A DNA stretch of 6,584 nucleotides. It comes from Candidatus Pacearchaeota archaeon (GTDB lineage Archaea; Nanobdellota; Nanobdellia; Pacearchaeales; GW2011-AR1). A program made the position numbers and the translations under genes. The notes under the pieces are model-generated. The model was given only the letters and a program-made list of their open reading frames with translations, ran no database searches and was not told the DNA's origin. How positions within the stretch are numbered: position 1 is the first letter of the stretch; every line of letters starts with the position of its first letter. Positions 1-5,510 of this stretch are shown piece by piece. The stretch spans positions 1-6,584 of the forward strand of contig WJLC01000018.1 in NCBI GenBank assembly GCA_014728745.1, read 5' to 3'.

Positions 1-1
1 G

Positions 2-406
2 ATCTATGATATTGTGTTGAAAAAGGATTGCTTTGCAGGTGTTCTTGTTAAAGGAAAAAGAAGAGTTTTTATTGGAAAGGAATTTTTAGGTGGAGAATCA
101 AAAAAAGGCATGATACTTAAAATTGAACCAGTTACAAGCCTCATAAGCAGACAGGTTTATGATTCTCATGGCAAGAGAATCGGAAAGGTTTCAGGTTTGA
201 AGAGAAAGAGCAAAACAAATAATTATTCTGCTATACTTGTTAAAAAATCTGTTTATAGAAGAGCTTTTGAAATACCAAAAAAAGAAATTGATGTAGCTAA
301 AAAAACAATTGTCTTAAAAAAGCCTCTTGATAAAATAACCCAAGGGAGCAAGAAAAAGAAATCAAAAAAATCTAAAAAGAAAGGCTCTAAAAAGAAAAGC
401 AAATAA
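2..406 (+). CDS. PRC-barrel domain protein, 5' end missing
   Basis: The reading frame is open from base 2, so the window cuts into this gene. The GTG at base 14 lies inside a domain and is not a credible start. The visible part begins with the last strands of one PRC-barrel (around VFIGKEFL) and continues into a second (ISRQVYDSHGKRIGKVSGL to KTIVLKKPLD). It aligns by eye with the neighbouring protein at 408-908, which has two such domains, so the two look like tandem paralogues. PRC-barrels are small beta-barrels used for protein or RNA contact (RimM, photosynthetic reaction centre H). In archaea, short PRC-barrel proteins include the CdpB cell-division factors that work with SepF; a similar role here is inference. 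The last 20 or so residues are almost only Lys, Ser and Gly, a polybasic tail that could hold nucleic acid. The stop codon lies one base before the next ATG, so the genes are surely co-transcribed. Confidence 0.8.
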   Translation: MYDIVLKKDCFAGVLVKGKRRVFIGKEFLGGESKKGMILKIEPVTSLISRQVYDSHGKRIGKVSGLKRKSKTNNYSAILVKKSVYRRAFEIPKKEIDVAKKTIVLKKPLDKITQGSKKKKSKKSKKKGSKKKSK

Positions 407-407
407 A

Positions 408-908
408 ATGGCTAAAAAAAGAACAAATAAAAACATAATAACATGTGATGAAATTCTAGGAAAAGAAGCTATTGATCCTGATGGCTCTAGTCTTGGAGTT
501 GTAACTAAAATTCACCTTGATAAAAAAAATAAAAAATTAGTAGGAATAACAATTGACATGGGCTTTATGAAGCCTGATTTATACATAGGAATAAATTATG
601 TTAAAAATTTTGGAATAGATGCTGTATTCTTAAAAAAAGTCCCACCTCATAAATTCAAAGGGTTAAAGGTTTTGTCAGAAGGGGGGGAACTTATGGGAAA
701 GGTGAAAGAGATTATAATTGAAAACAAAAAGGTAAAGGAATTTGAAATAACTGGTAAAAAGCTTTTAGATGGAAGATATATGATTGATTACTCTGATATA
801 AAGGAAATAGGAGACCATGTTATCTTGAAGAAAAACCATAAAAAGGTGAGTAAGAAAAAAAGGAAAAAAGAGAAGGATAAGGAAAAGAATAAGGAAAAAG
901 AGAAATAA
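408..908 (+). CDS. Double PRC-barrel domain protein with charged C-terminal tail
   Basis: This 166-residue protein has two PRC-barrel domains, roughly residues 11-78 and 83-142. Each opens with the family pattern 'G(K/L)...D..G..LG.V' (EILGKEAIDPDGSSLGVV; then GLKVLSEGGELMGKVKEI). No signal peptide or membrane segment is visible, so it is probably cytoplasmic. Residues 143-166 form a Lys/Glu tail likely to be disordered or helical. The ATG sits one base after the previous stop with no Shine-Dalgarno motif, which suggests translational coupling. Known archaeal relatives with this architecture include CdpB1/CdpB2, which bridge SepF and other divisome proteins in haloarchaea. Assigning that role here is inference, because PRC-barrels also serve in RNA processing, and ribosomal protein genes follow downstream. 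A run of seven G at 681-687 lies in codons 92-94, at the start of the second barrel. Confidence 0.8.
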   Translation: MAKKRTNKNIITCDEILGKEAIDPDGSSLGVVTKIHLDKKNKKLVGITIDMGFMKPDLYIGINYVKNFGIDAVFLKKVPPHKFKGLKVLSEGGELMGKVKEIIIENKKVKEFEITGKKLLDGRYMIDYSDIKEIGDHVILKKNHKKVSKKKRKKEKDKEKNKEKEK

Positions 909-939
909 CTTGTTAATAAATCTCTAAACAACCATAATT

Positions 940-1022
940 AGCAAGCTTTTTAAACTAATTTTATTGATACTAATTATAGGCAATTAAAATTTATTAAATA
1001 ATAGAAAAATAAAATAAACAAA
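940..1022 (+). promoter_or_regulatory. Archaeal promoter for the eL33-uL16 operon
   Basis: The 114-base gap between the PRC-barrel genes and eL33 is strongly AT-rich and holds a TATA-like stretch (TTTATTAAATAA, 990-1001) about 23-33 bases before the ATG at 1023. That spacing implies a leaderless or nearly leaderless transcript, and no Shine-Dalgarno motif precedes the ATG. A second TATA-like stretch (TTTTTAAAC, about 947-955) and a direct repeat ACTAATT (954-960 and 969-975) lie further upstream. I cannot tell whether these act as an extra start or an operator. Confidence 0.5.
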
Positions 1023-1280
1023 ATGAATGCAAAAATTGTTCAGTTCAGAAGAGGAAGAAAAGTTTACCATAAAAGGCACTTTCTTATAGAAATAGAGGGT
1101 GTTAAGGATAGAAAAAAAGCCTCTGAGCTTGTGGGAAAGAAAGTTGAGTGGATTTCTCCAGCTGGCAAGGTGATTAAGGGCAAGATTTCATCTGCTCATG
1201 GAAACAAAGGAGTTGTTAGGGCTATTTTTGAAAAAGGGCTTCCTGGACAAGCAGTTGCTACAAAAGTGGAGGTAAAATAA
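1023..1280 (+). CDS. rpl35ae: 50S ribosomal protein eL33 (L35Ae)
   Basis: This 85-residue protein is full length for archaeal L35Ae/eL33, a large-subunit component shared by archaea and eukaryotes. The family signature is clear: an N-terminal FRRGRKV segment, then the core ASELVGKKVEWISPAGK (residues 33-49), and the C-terminal block HGNKGVVRAIFEKGLPGQ (59-76) ending in a TKVEV strand. Together these form the small beta-barrel of the family. It lacks a Shine-Dalgarno motif and its TATA box is placed for leaderless transcription. It is followed after 12 bases by uL16/L10e, and the two form a ribosomal operon. The gene marks the host as an archaeon, since bacteria have no eL33. Confidence 0.96.
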   Translation: MNAKIVQFRRGRKVYHKRHFLIEIEGVKDRKKASELVGKKVEWISPAGKVIKGKISSAHGNKGVVRAIFEKGLPGQAVATKVEVK

Positions 1281-1292
1281 TAATTAATTAAA

Positions 1293-1841
1293 ATGCCAAG
1301 AAAAGCTTCAGCGTATTCAAAAAGAAAAGTAACCCCGTATACAAGAATTAGTAAGAAAAAAGGGAAATCATACATAAAGACAGTTCCTCCTCAGAAAATA
1401 GACAAATTTTCAATGGGAAATGGTGATAAAAACAAACTTAAGCATAAATTAACCCTTGTTTCAACTGAAAAATGCCAGATAAGAGACAGTGCATTAGAAG
1501 CATGCAGACAGTACATAAATAAGCAAATAGAAAAGAAAAAAAAGCTAGTCGGAAGTTATTTTTTTGAAGTTGTTATTTTTCCTCATCATATTCAAAGAGA
1601 AAACAAAATGCTTACTGGAGCAGGAGCAGACAGAATGCAGACTGGAATGCAGTTGGCCTTTGGAAAATCCTCTGGAAAGTCAGCTATTGTAAAGCCTGGT
1701 TCAGACATATTCAGACTTTATTTAGAAACACCAAAAGCTGTATCTATAGTGAGAAAGCTTTTGAAGCAGGTCAGGCCTAAACTGCCTTGTAAGGTCAAGA
1801 TTATTGAAGGTCATGAAAAATCTAAGAAAAAGAAAAGATAA
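1293..1841 (+). CDS. rpl10e: 50S ribosomal protein uL16 (archaeal L10e)
   Basis: The 182-residue product is the archaeal/eukaryotic L10e form of uL16, which sits near the peptidyl-transferase centre and the A-site tRNA elbow and supports large-subunit maturation. Diagnostic segments are the N-terminal RKVTPYTR (11-18), FSMGN (39-43), the QIRDSALEACR helix (62-72), FPHHIQRENKM (96-106), and the hallmark loop GAGADRMQTGMQLAFGK (109-125), which reaches toward the tRNA. The C-terminal KVKIIEG (167-173) is the usual last strand. The protein ends in a short basic tail KSKKKKR, echoing the Lys/Ser tails of other proteins in this window. A GGAGGT string lies at 1268-1273, but 19 bases from the ATG and inside the eL33 Val-Glu-Val codons, so it is probably too far away to act as a ribosome binding site. 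Expression is most likely coupled to eL33. Confidence 0.95.
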   Translation: MPRKASAYSKRKVTPYTRISKKKGKSYIKTVPPQKIDKFSMGNGDKNKLKHKLTLVSTEKCQIRDSALEACRQYINKQIEKKKKLVGSYFFEVVIFPHHIQRENKMLTGAGADRMQTGMQLAFGKSSGKSAIVKPGSDIFRLYLETPKAVSIVRKLLKQVRPKLPCKVKIIEGHEKSKKKKR

Positions 1842-1860
1842 TCAAAGATATTCTTATTCT

Positions 1861-1911
1861 GTAAATGTTACTACCATATAGATACAACATAAAGGAAAGA
1901 TTTATAAAGTA
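1861..1911 (+). promoter_or_regulatory. Promoter module, copy A (palindrome, AGATACA box, BRE/TATA)
   Basis: Upstream of the gene at 1930 lies an imperfect palindrome GTAA-ATG-TTAC (1861-1871) running into TGTTACTAC. Then come AGATACA (1880-1886) and a BRE plus TATA unit, GGAAAGA followed by TTTATAAAG (1894-1909). The first T of the TATA box is 29 bases before the ATG at 1930, the expected geometry for leaderless transcription. The same arrangement recurs before the gene at 6404. By hand alignment the two copies agree at 42 of 51 columns with three single-base gaps. Confidence 0.7.
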
Positions 1912-1929
1912 AAAGTCCTCTAATTTAAC

Positions 1930-2538
1930 ATGACAAATACTAATACAGAAGAGGAAATAAGCCCTGAAAGAAAAAAAGAACTAGCTAGAGAAGGTTCTTT
2001 AATGAATCTTAATGATAGATTCTTATCTGGAATAGGAGCTTATGGAATTGCAAATGCAACAAACCCTAATGGTTTTGGAGACTCTCTAAAATATCTTATG
2101 GCCTATGCCGCTGATAAAAGTCCGAGCCAAGAAGCTTATGAAAAATCAGGGCTTAAATCAATGATTCAGACAGAGAAACCTTACGGCATTAATGATGCTT
2201 TAAGATCAAAATGCACAAATATAATTGCTGACTCAATCAAAGATTTACAAATTAGAGATGTTCTTGGAATAAGAAGCGATTCTTTAAAAGATGTTTATGA
2301 AGGAAGAGAAAATGAATACATTTCAGACTTAGAAGAAGATGAACAAAAGGAAATGATTGGATTATATCAAAGACCTTTTGTGTTTCAAAAAATGTCTGAA
2401 ACTTACAGTTGGATGATTGAACAAGAAGATAAAATTCATAAGGCTAAAAAGCAAGGCGGAATTGAAGGTTTAATTGAAAACCTTTCTTCAGAAGAAAGGG
2501 AAAGATTTGAAGAAATGTTAAAAGGCCTTAATAATTAA
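1930..2538 (+). CDS. Acidic protein of unknown function (202 aa)
   Basis: I do not recognise this protein. It has 202 residues, is rich in Glu/Asp and Lys, has a single Cys (residue 95), and shows no signal peptide or membrane helix. The first 25 residues are polar (TNTNTEEEISPERKKEL). A moderately hydrophobic Gly/Ala-rich segment follows (residues 31-62, FLSGIGAYGIANATNP onward), and the last third (about 133-200) is charged and mostly helix-forming, ending in SSEERERFEEMLKGL. The ATG choice is supported by the TATA box exactly 29 bases upstream, so the mRNA should be leaderless. It stands as its own transcription unit between the ribosomal operon and a convergent minus-strand gene 19 bases away. 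Its promoter closely matches that of the gene at 6404, which suggests shared regulation. An accessory or lineage-specific role is likely, but nothing in the sequence fixes one. Confidence 0.8.
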   Translation: MTNTNTEEEISPERKKELAREGSLMNLNDRFLSGIGAYGIANATNPNGFGDSLKYLMAYAADKSPSQEAYEKSGLKSMIQTEKPYGINDALRSKCTNIIADSIKDLQIRDVLGIRSDSLKDVYEGRENEYISDLEEDEQKEMIGLYQRPFVFQKMSETYSWMIEQEDKIHKAKKQGGIEGLIENLSSEERERFEEMLKGLNN

Positions 2539-2562
2539 AATAAAGAGATTTTTCTTTTTATT
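2539..2562 (+). terminator. AT-rich hairpin with T-tract between convergent genes
   Basis: The bases directly after the stop of the 1930 gene can fold into a 10-pair AT-rich stem (2539-2548 with 2553-2562, one G-T pair) around a TTTT loop. It contains the T-rich run TTTTTCTTTTT (2549-2559). T-tracts are the main archaeal intrinsic termination signal. The structure overlaps the stop codon of the convergent minus-strand gene (2558-2560). The T-tract serves the plus strand best; on the minus strand the run reads as A. Confidence 0.4.
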
Positions 2563-3565
2563 CTACAACTTTTTGAACTATTTGAGCCATTACTCTTATA
2601 AATTCATCAGTTCTTTCTTGCCAATCATCTATTACAACTCCACGAAGCTCTTTAATTTCTCCGTGAGCTATTTTTTTGTGAAGTATTAACAAATCTCTAA
2701 ACCATTCTACATATCTTTTCTTAAGCATTTTTTTGCTTACAAAAGCTTGCATTAAATCAGAAGGAATGTGTTCAGGGCTAGGAGGAGATACATTTGCTGA
2801 TATAAGGGCAGCTTGAGCACTATCAACCATTGCCCAGTAAAGTCCCTCAATAGCATTTAATTCTGCAGCTTTGCTTCTTTGCAAGTGCAATGGAGCTCTT
2901 TGAAGAGAATTATAAACAGCTTCAGGAGTGTTTTTTATTTTTCCATCAATAAGTAGATATTTTAAAGGCTCGAAAAAACCTGCTAAATCTATCATTGCTT
3001 CTCCATATCTTAAAACATTAATTACAACTGGGTCTCCTTTTATCAAGTCTTCCCACCAGGTGCTTAATTTTATTGTGTTAATGTGCAAGTCTTTTTGATA
3101 AGGATTAGCCTTAAGAATTTTATCAAGTTCTTCCCTATACCATGCAATTATTTCAGGAGTCCATTTAATTGTAACATCATCTATAACAATTATCAAATCT
3201 ATATCTGAGCCTGCAACTGCAGAGTGCTTAACAGTAGAGCCAAATAAAATTATTGACTTGATTGATTTTTCAAACTTTTTATAGACTTTCAAAGCAAAGT
3301 CCATTGCAATATCTTTCTCTTTTTTGAACTTTAGTGTTGGAATATTTTTCTTATTTTTATCTTGAGCTTTCTTAAAAGCCTTTTTATTTATTTTTTCAAG
3401 TTTTTGCTTAACATTCATTTTTTTATCACTTTTTTTAGATTTTTTTGATTTCTTAGAAGATTTTTTCTTAGACTTTTTAGAAGACTTAGTTTTTTTACTT
3501 TTCTTCTTTGATTTAGATTTCTTAGACTTCTTTTTCTTCTTAGAACTTTTCTTTTTCTTCGCCAT
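2558..3565 (-). CDS. Nucleotidyltransferase (Pol beta fold) plus HEPN-like domain, with Lys/Ser N-terminal tail
   Basis: The protein has 335 residues in three parts. Residues 3-49 are almost only Lys and Ser (T26 and D47 are the exceptions). Residues about 85-200 are a nucleotidyltransferase domain: helix, then SIILFGSTVKHSAVAGSDIDLI, with the G109-S110 and D121/D123 motif of the Pol beta superfamily. A third acidic residue is less clear; D159 in KDLHINTIKL is a candidate. The rest (about 212-335) is alpha-helical and resembles a HEPN domain; R290-DLLIL-H296 fits the R-X4-6-H motif, followed by KKIAHGE. In many prokaryotes the nucleotidyltransferase and HEPN parts are separate toxin/antitoxin partners (MntA/HepT), where the former AMPylates the latter. 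Single-chain versions are known in archaea, and their targets are unclear. A weak AGGT lies eight bases before the ATG. An internal ATG at codon 50 would remove the tail, so the start is likely but not certain. Confidence 0.8.
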   Translation of the reverse strand: MAKKKKSSKKKKKSKKSKSKKKSKKTKSSKKSKKKSSKKSKKSKKSDKKMNVKQKLEKINKKAFKKAQDKNKKNIPTLKFKKEKDIAMDFALKVYKKFEKSIKSIILFGSTVKHSAVAGSDIDLIIVIDDVTIKWTPEIIAWYREELDKILKANPYQKDLHINTIKLSTWWEDLIKGDPVVINVLRYGEAMIDLAGFFEPLKYLLIDGKIKNTPEAVYNSLQRAPLHLQRSKAAELNAIEGLYWAMVDSAQAALISANVSPPSPEHIPSDLMQAFVSKKMLKKRYVEWFRDLLILHKKIAHGEIKELRGVVIDDWQERTDEFIRVMAQIVQKVVE

Positions 3566-3610
3566 CTTTTTTAACCTATATTAGTATGGGATTTTTAGTT
3601 TTTAAATTTA
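3566..3610 (-). promoter_or_regulatory. Promoter and weak ribosome binding site of the nucleotidyltransferase gene
   Basis: Reading the minus strand, TTTAAAAAC (3606-3598) lies 41 bases before the ATG. The predicted transcript would therefore carry a leader of about 12 bases, which contains AGGT (3577-3574) eight bases from the start codon. This supports the start at 3565 over the internal ATG at codon 50, although AGGT falls almost at the predicted transcript start. Confidence 0.4.
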
Positions 3611-3618
3611 ATTAATTT

Positions 3619-3637
3619 GTTACCTGTGAAAGGTTAC
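3619..3637 (-). repeat. 19-bp inverted repeat downstream of the TIM-barrel gene
   Basis: On the plus strand the sequence GTTACCTGTGAAAGGTTAC reads as two 7-base arms with one internal mismatch around a 5-base loop, starting one base after the TIM-barrel stop codon. It may be a 3' hairpin of that mRNA or an operator for the next gene, whose TATA box begins about 10 bases further on. No T-tract follows directly on the minus strand, so it is not a typical terminator. Confidence 0.4.
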
Positions 3638-3638
3638 T

Positions 3639-5438
3639 TTATTGCATTGGTTTTCCACTCATACGACTTCCTTTTCCTCCTTGAACACTGCCTCCTAATT
3701 CTGAAGGCAATTGCGCAAAGCCTGCGCCAAAAGTATTATAATTAACTTGAGGGAGCATCATTCCAAACCCCCCTGAATAACCTTGAGAAAGCCCTTGTTT
3801 TTGATTCCAATAAGGCTCTTGCCCTGTTGCAAACATATTTGCTCCTAATGCTTCTAAATTGTATGGAAGAGGAGAAGTTTTAAAATGCTGAAACCATCCT
3901 GCTGTTTCTAATACTTTAGTTACATCTCCCTTGCCTTCTTTTTCCAGCTTTTCCATAATCTCTTTTACAGGAACATTTCCCATTCCAGGAGGAAGATGTG
4001 AATCACTATAACCAAAATTATCTGTAACATGAACATGCTTTACATGTTTTGCAATCTCTGCCATTTCCTTTACTAAATCCTTGTCTTTGAATCCTTTTTT
4101 CTTTGCAATATTTAAATGCCCTACGTCAAGAGTTGCCCCAATCAATTTATCTGCCTGGCTCTTTGCTTTTGATTCAGACATTACTCCTTGAGATACTGCC
4201 TTGTCAACAAACTGGTTTTTGGATTCTTGTATCAAATCTTTAAGTTCTTTACCATAAGAAAAAGCCATTCCTGGAAACATATTTTCAATGCTTATTACAG
4301 GTGCTTTGTCCTTGTATTTCTTGTAACTATTCAAAGCAACATTGGAAAAAGTATTTGCGGATTTTTCAGTTGCATAATCTTCTATTGGCTGATAAAGATT
4401 TGGCTGAATCTCTTTACTTGCAAGAGTATTTAACATTGATTGGGTTGCCTGAGAAGCTCCAACAACAGGAGGGCCTTCCTTTAACATTTTCATATATTTT
4501 TCTCTTGCCTTGTCTAATTTTTTAATGGCAGATTCGTTGTTATCTATTTTAGCCATTTTGTAAGCCTTATGGTACATGTTGTTTATTTTCATTTGTAAGT
4601 CTCTAAGATACTGCTCTGCATGAAAAAGATTATTATACGCATCAATCTGGTCTGGCTTAAGCATATGAATTGTCTCTTCTGGATTTTCATAGACTCTTTT
4701 TAACATTTCTGGAGAAAGAACATCTTTATGTGATTGAATTATCCTGTCTGCATTTTCTTTATAATGAGAAAGCTGAGAAATTTCATTCTTCCATTCACTT
4801 CTGTTTAATGTTTCTAATTCACTTCTTGGAGAAAGAACATCTGGCTCTTTTTGATATGGATAGTATTTTTCCTCTTCTTTCAAGGCAGTAGTTATTTTTC
4901 CTGTGTCTCTGTTAACAACAACTAATCTTTCTTCTTTCTTTTTGCCTTCTTGCATTGTGTAATCTGTTCCTGGAATTGAACCTGCTCCATGAATTGTTAT
5001 TCTCATTCCACCTTTTTCATTCATTGGTGCAGTTCTCTCAACAACATCCATTAGCTGCTGCTCTGCTTGCTTTCTCTGCCCTTCATCATATCCTTGTTCA
5101 CCAATTCCTGAGGCTTCTATGATTGGAGAATGCACTGAAATATCTGAGCCAGTTAATTTAGCCATTCTATTTATTTCCTTAAAATGCTGTTTAGGAATCT
5201 GATCAAAAACCTCTGGTTTTATTGCCCCAACCTCAATAGGAATTATTCCCTGATTCATCAAATTATTTGCTTGCTGAATTTGATTTGCTGTCTGAGCACT
5301 TGTAGGAGCTCCTATAGCTCCTGCTGGAACATGATACCCAGTAAACAAATCCCCATAACTAGAATATTTATTAGGATCTAAAGTAGAATATCCTCCCTGA
5401 TAAAGAGGATTTATAGTATAATTGCCTTTTTTAGCCAT
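3639..5438 (-). CDS. Endonuclease IV / xylose isomerase-like TIM-barrel protein with large insertion
   Basis: The 599-residue protein carries the AP endonuclease family 2 TIM-barrel pattern in order: IPIEVGAI (66-73), H103 in SVHSP, H150 in ITIHGAG, E385 in ISIEN, D438 and H441 in TLDVGH, H470 in HVHVTDN, D479 and H481 in SDSHLPPGMG, and E511 in VLETAGW. These correspond to all nine zinc ligands of E. coli Nfo (H69, H109, E145, D179, H182, H216, D229, H231, E261). The spacing of the last five ligands is close to that enzyme. Nfo has 285 residues. Here about 200 extra residues lie between H150 and E385, mostly charged and helical (for example 220-320). Both ends carry Gly/Gln/Asn/Tyr-rich extensions (about 1-62 and 540-599). 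AP-site repair or sugar isomerisation are both possible; the metal site is intact, the substrate unknown. The start is supported by AGGTG four bases upstream and a TATA box at a suitable distance. Confidence 0.8.
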   Translation of the reverse strand: MAKKGNYTINPLYQGGYSTLDPNKYSSYGDLFTGYHVPAGAIGAPTSAQTANQIQQANNLMNQGIIPIEVGAIKPEVFDQIPKQHFKEINRMAKLTGSDISVHSPIIEASGIGEQGYDEGQRKQAEQQLMDVVERTAPMNEKGGMRITIHGAGSIPGTDYTMQEGKKKEERLVVVNRDTGKITTALKEEEKYYPYQKEPDVLSPRSELETLNRSEWKNEISQLSHYKENADRIIQSHKDVLSPEMLKRVYENPEETIHMLKPDQIDAYNNLFHAEQYLRDLQMKINNMYHKAYKMAKIDNNESAIKKLDKAREKYMKMLKEGPPVVGASQATQSMLNTLASKEIQPNLYQPIEDYATEKSANTFSNVALNSYKKYKDKAPVISIENMFPGMAFSYGKELKDLIQESKNQFVDKAVSQGVMSESKAKSQADKLIGATLDVGHLNIAKKKGFKDKDLVKEMAEIAKHVKHVHVTDNFGYSDSHLPPGMGNVPVKEIMEKLEKEGKGDVTKVLETAGWFQHFKTSPLPYNLEALGANMFATGQEPYWNQKQGLSQGYSGGFGMMLPQVNYNTFGAGFAQLPSELGGSVQGGKGSRMSGKPMQ

Positions 5439-5485
5439 GATGCACCTTTTTTATTAATTTAAGTAGTAAAAAATTATTTATATAG
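5439..5485 (-). promoter_or_regulatory. Promoter, short leader and Shine-Dalgarno of the TIM-barrel gene
   Basis: On the minus strand, TATATAAATAA (5484-5474) places the start of transcription near 5453, giving a leader of about 15 bases. The leader contains AAGGTG, whose last base is four bases from the ATG at 5438. This is the best Shine-Dalgarno motif in the window and it settles the start codon. Between the TATA box and the predicted start lies TTTACTACTT, reminiscent of the TTACTAC part of the shared module near 1870 and 6345, but placed differently. Confidence 0.55.
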
Positions 5486-5510
5486 TTTTTGAATAAGTTT
5501 TATTTCTAAA

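Noticed and set aside
341..404. Lys/Ser codon tract as a tandem DNA repeat
   Set aside because: Codons alternate irregularly between AAA/AAG and TCA/TCT/AGC with no fixed unit, so this is low-complexity protein sequence, not a satellite or CRISPR.
14..406. GTG at base 14 as the start of the first PRC-barrel gene
   Set aside because: The frame is open to base 2 and the codons before and after encode continuous PRC-barrel sequence, so the real start lies outside the window.
909..1022. tRNA or small RNA gene in the gap before eL33
   Set aside because: No cloverleaf arms, no T-arm GTTCRA box and no GC-rich stem in an otherwise AT-rich region; promoter signals explain it adequately.
1268..1273. 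GGAGGT as Shine-Dalgarno for uL16/L10e
   Set aside because: It is 19 bases from the ATG, too far for normal pairing, and it encodes the conserved Val-Glu-Val end of eL33.
4188..4891. Plus-strand open frames of about 70-80 codons opposite the TIM-barrel gene
   Set aside because: They lie antisense to a protein with conserved metal-ligand motifs, are rich in Phe/Leu/Cys as expected from reversed Lys/Glu codons, and have no promoter or ribosome binding site.
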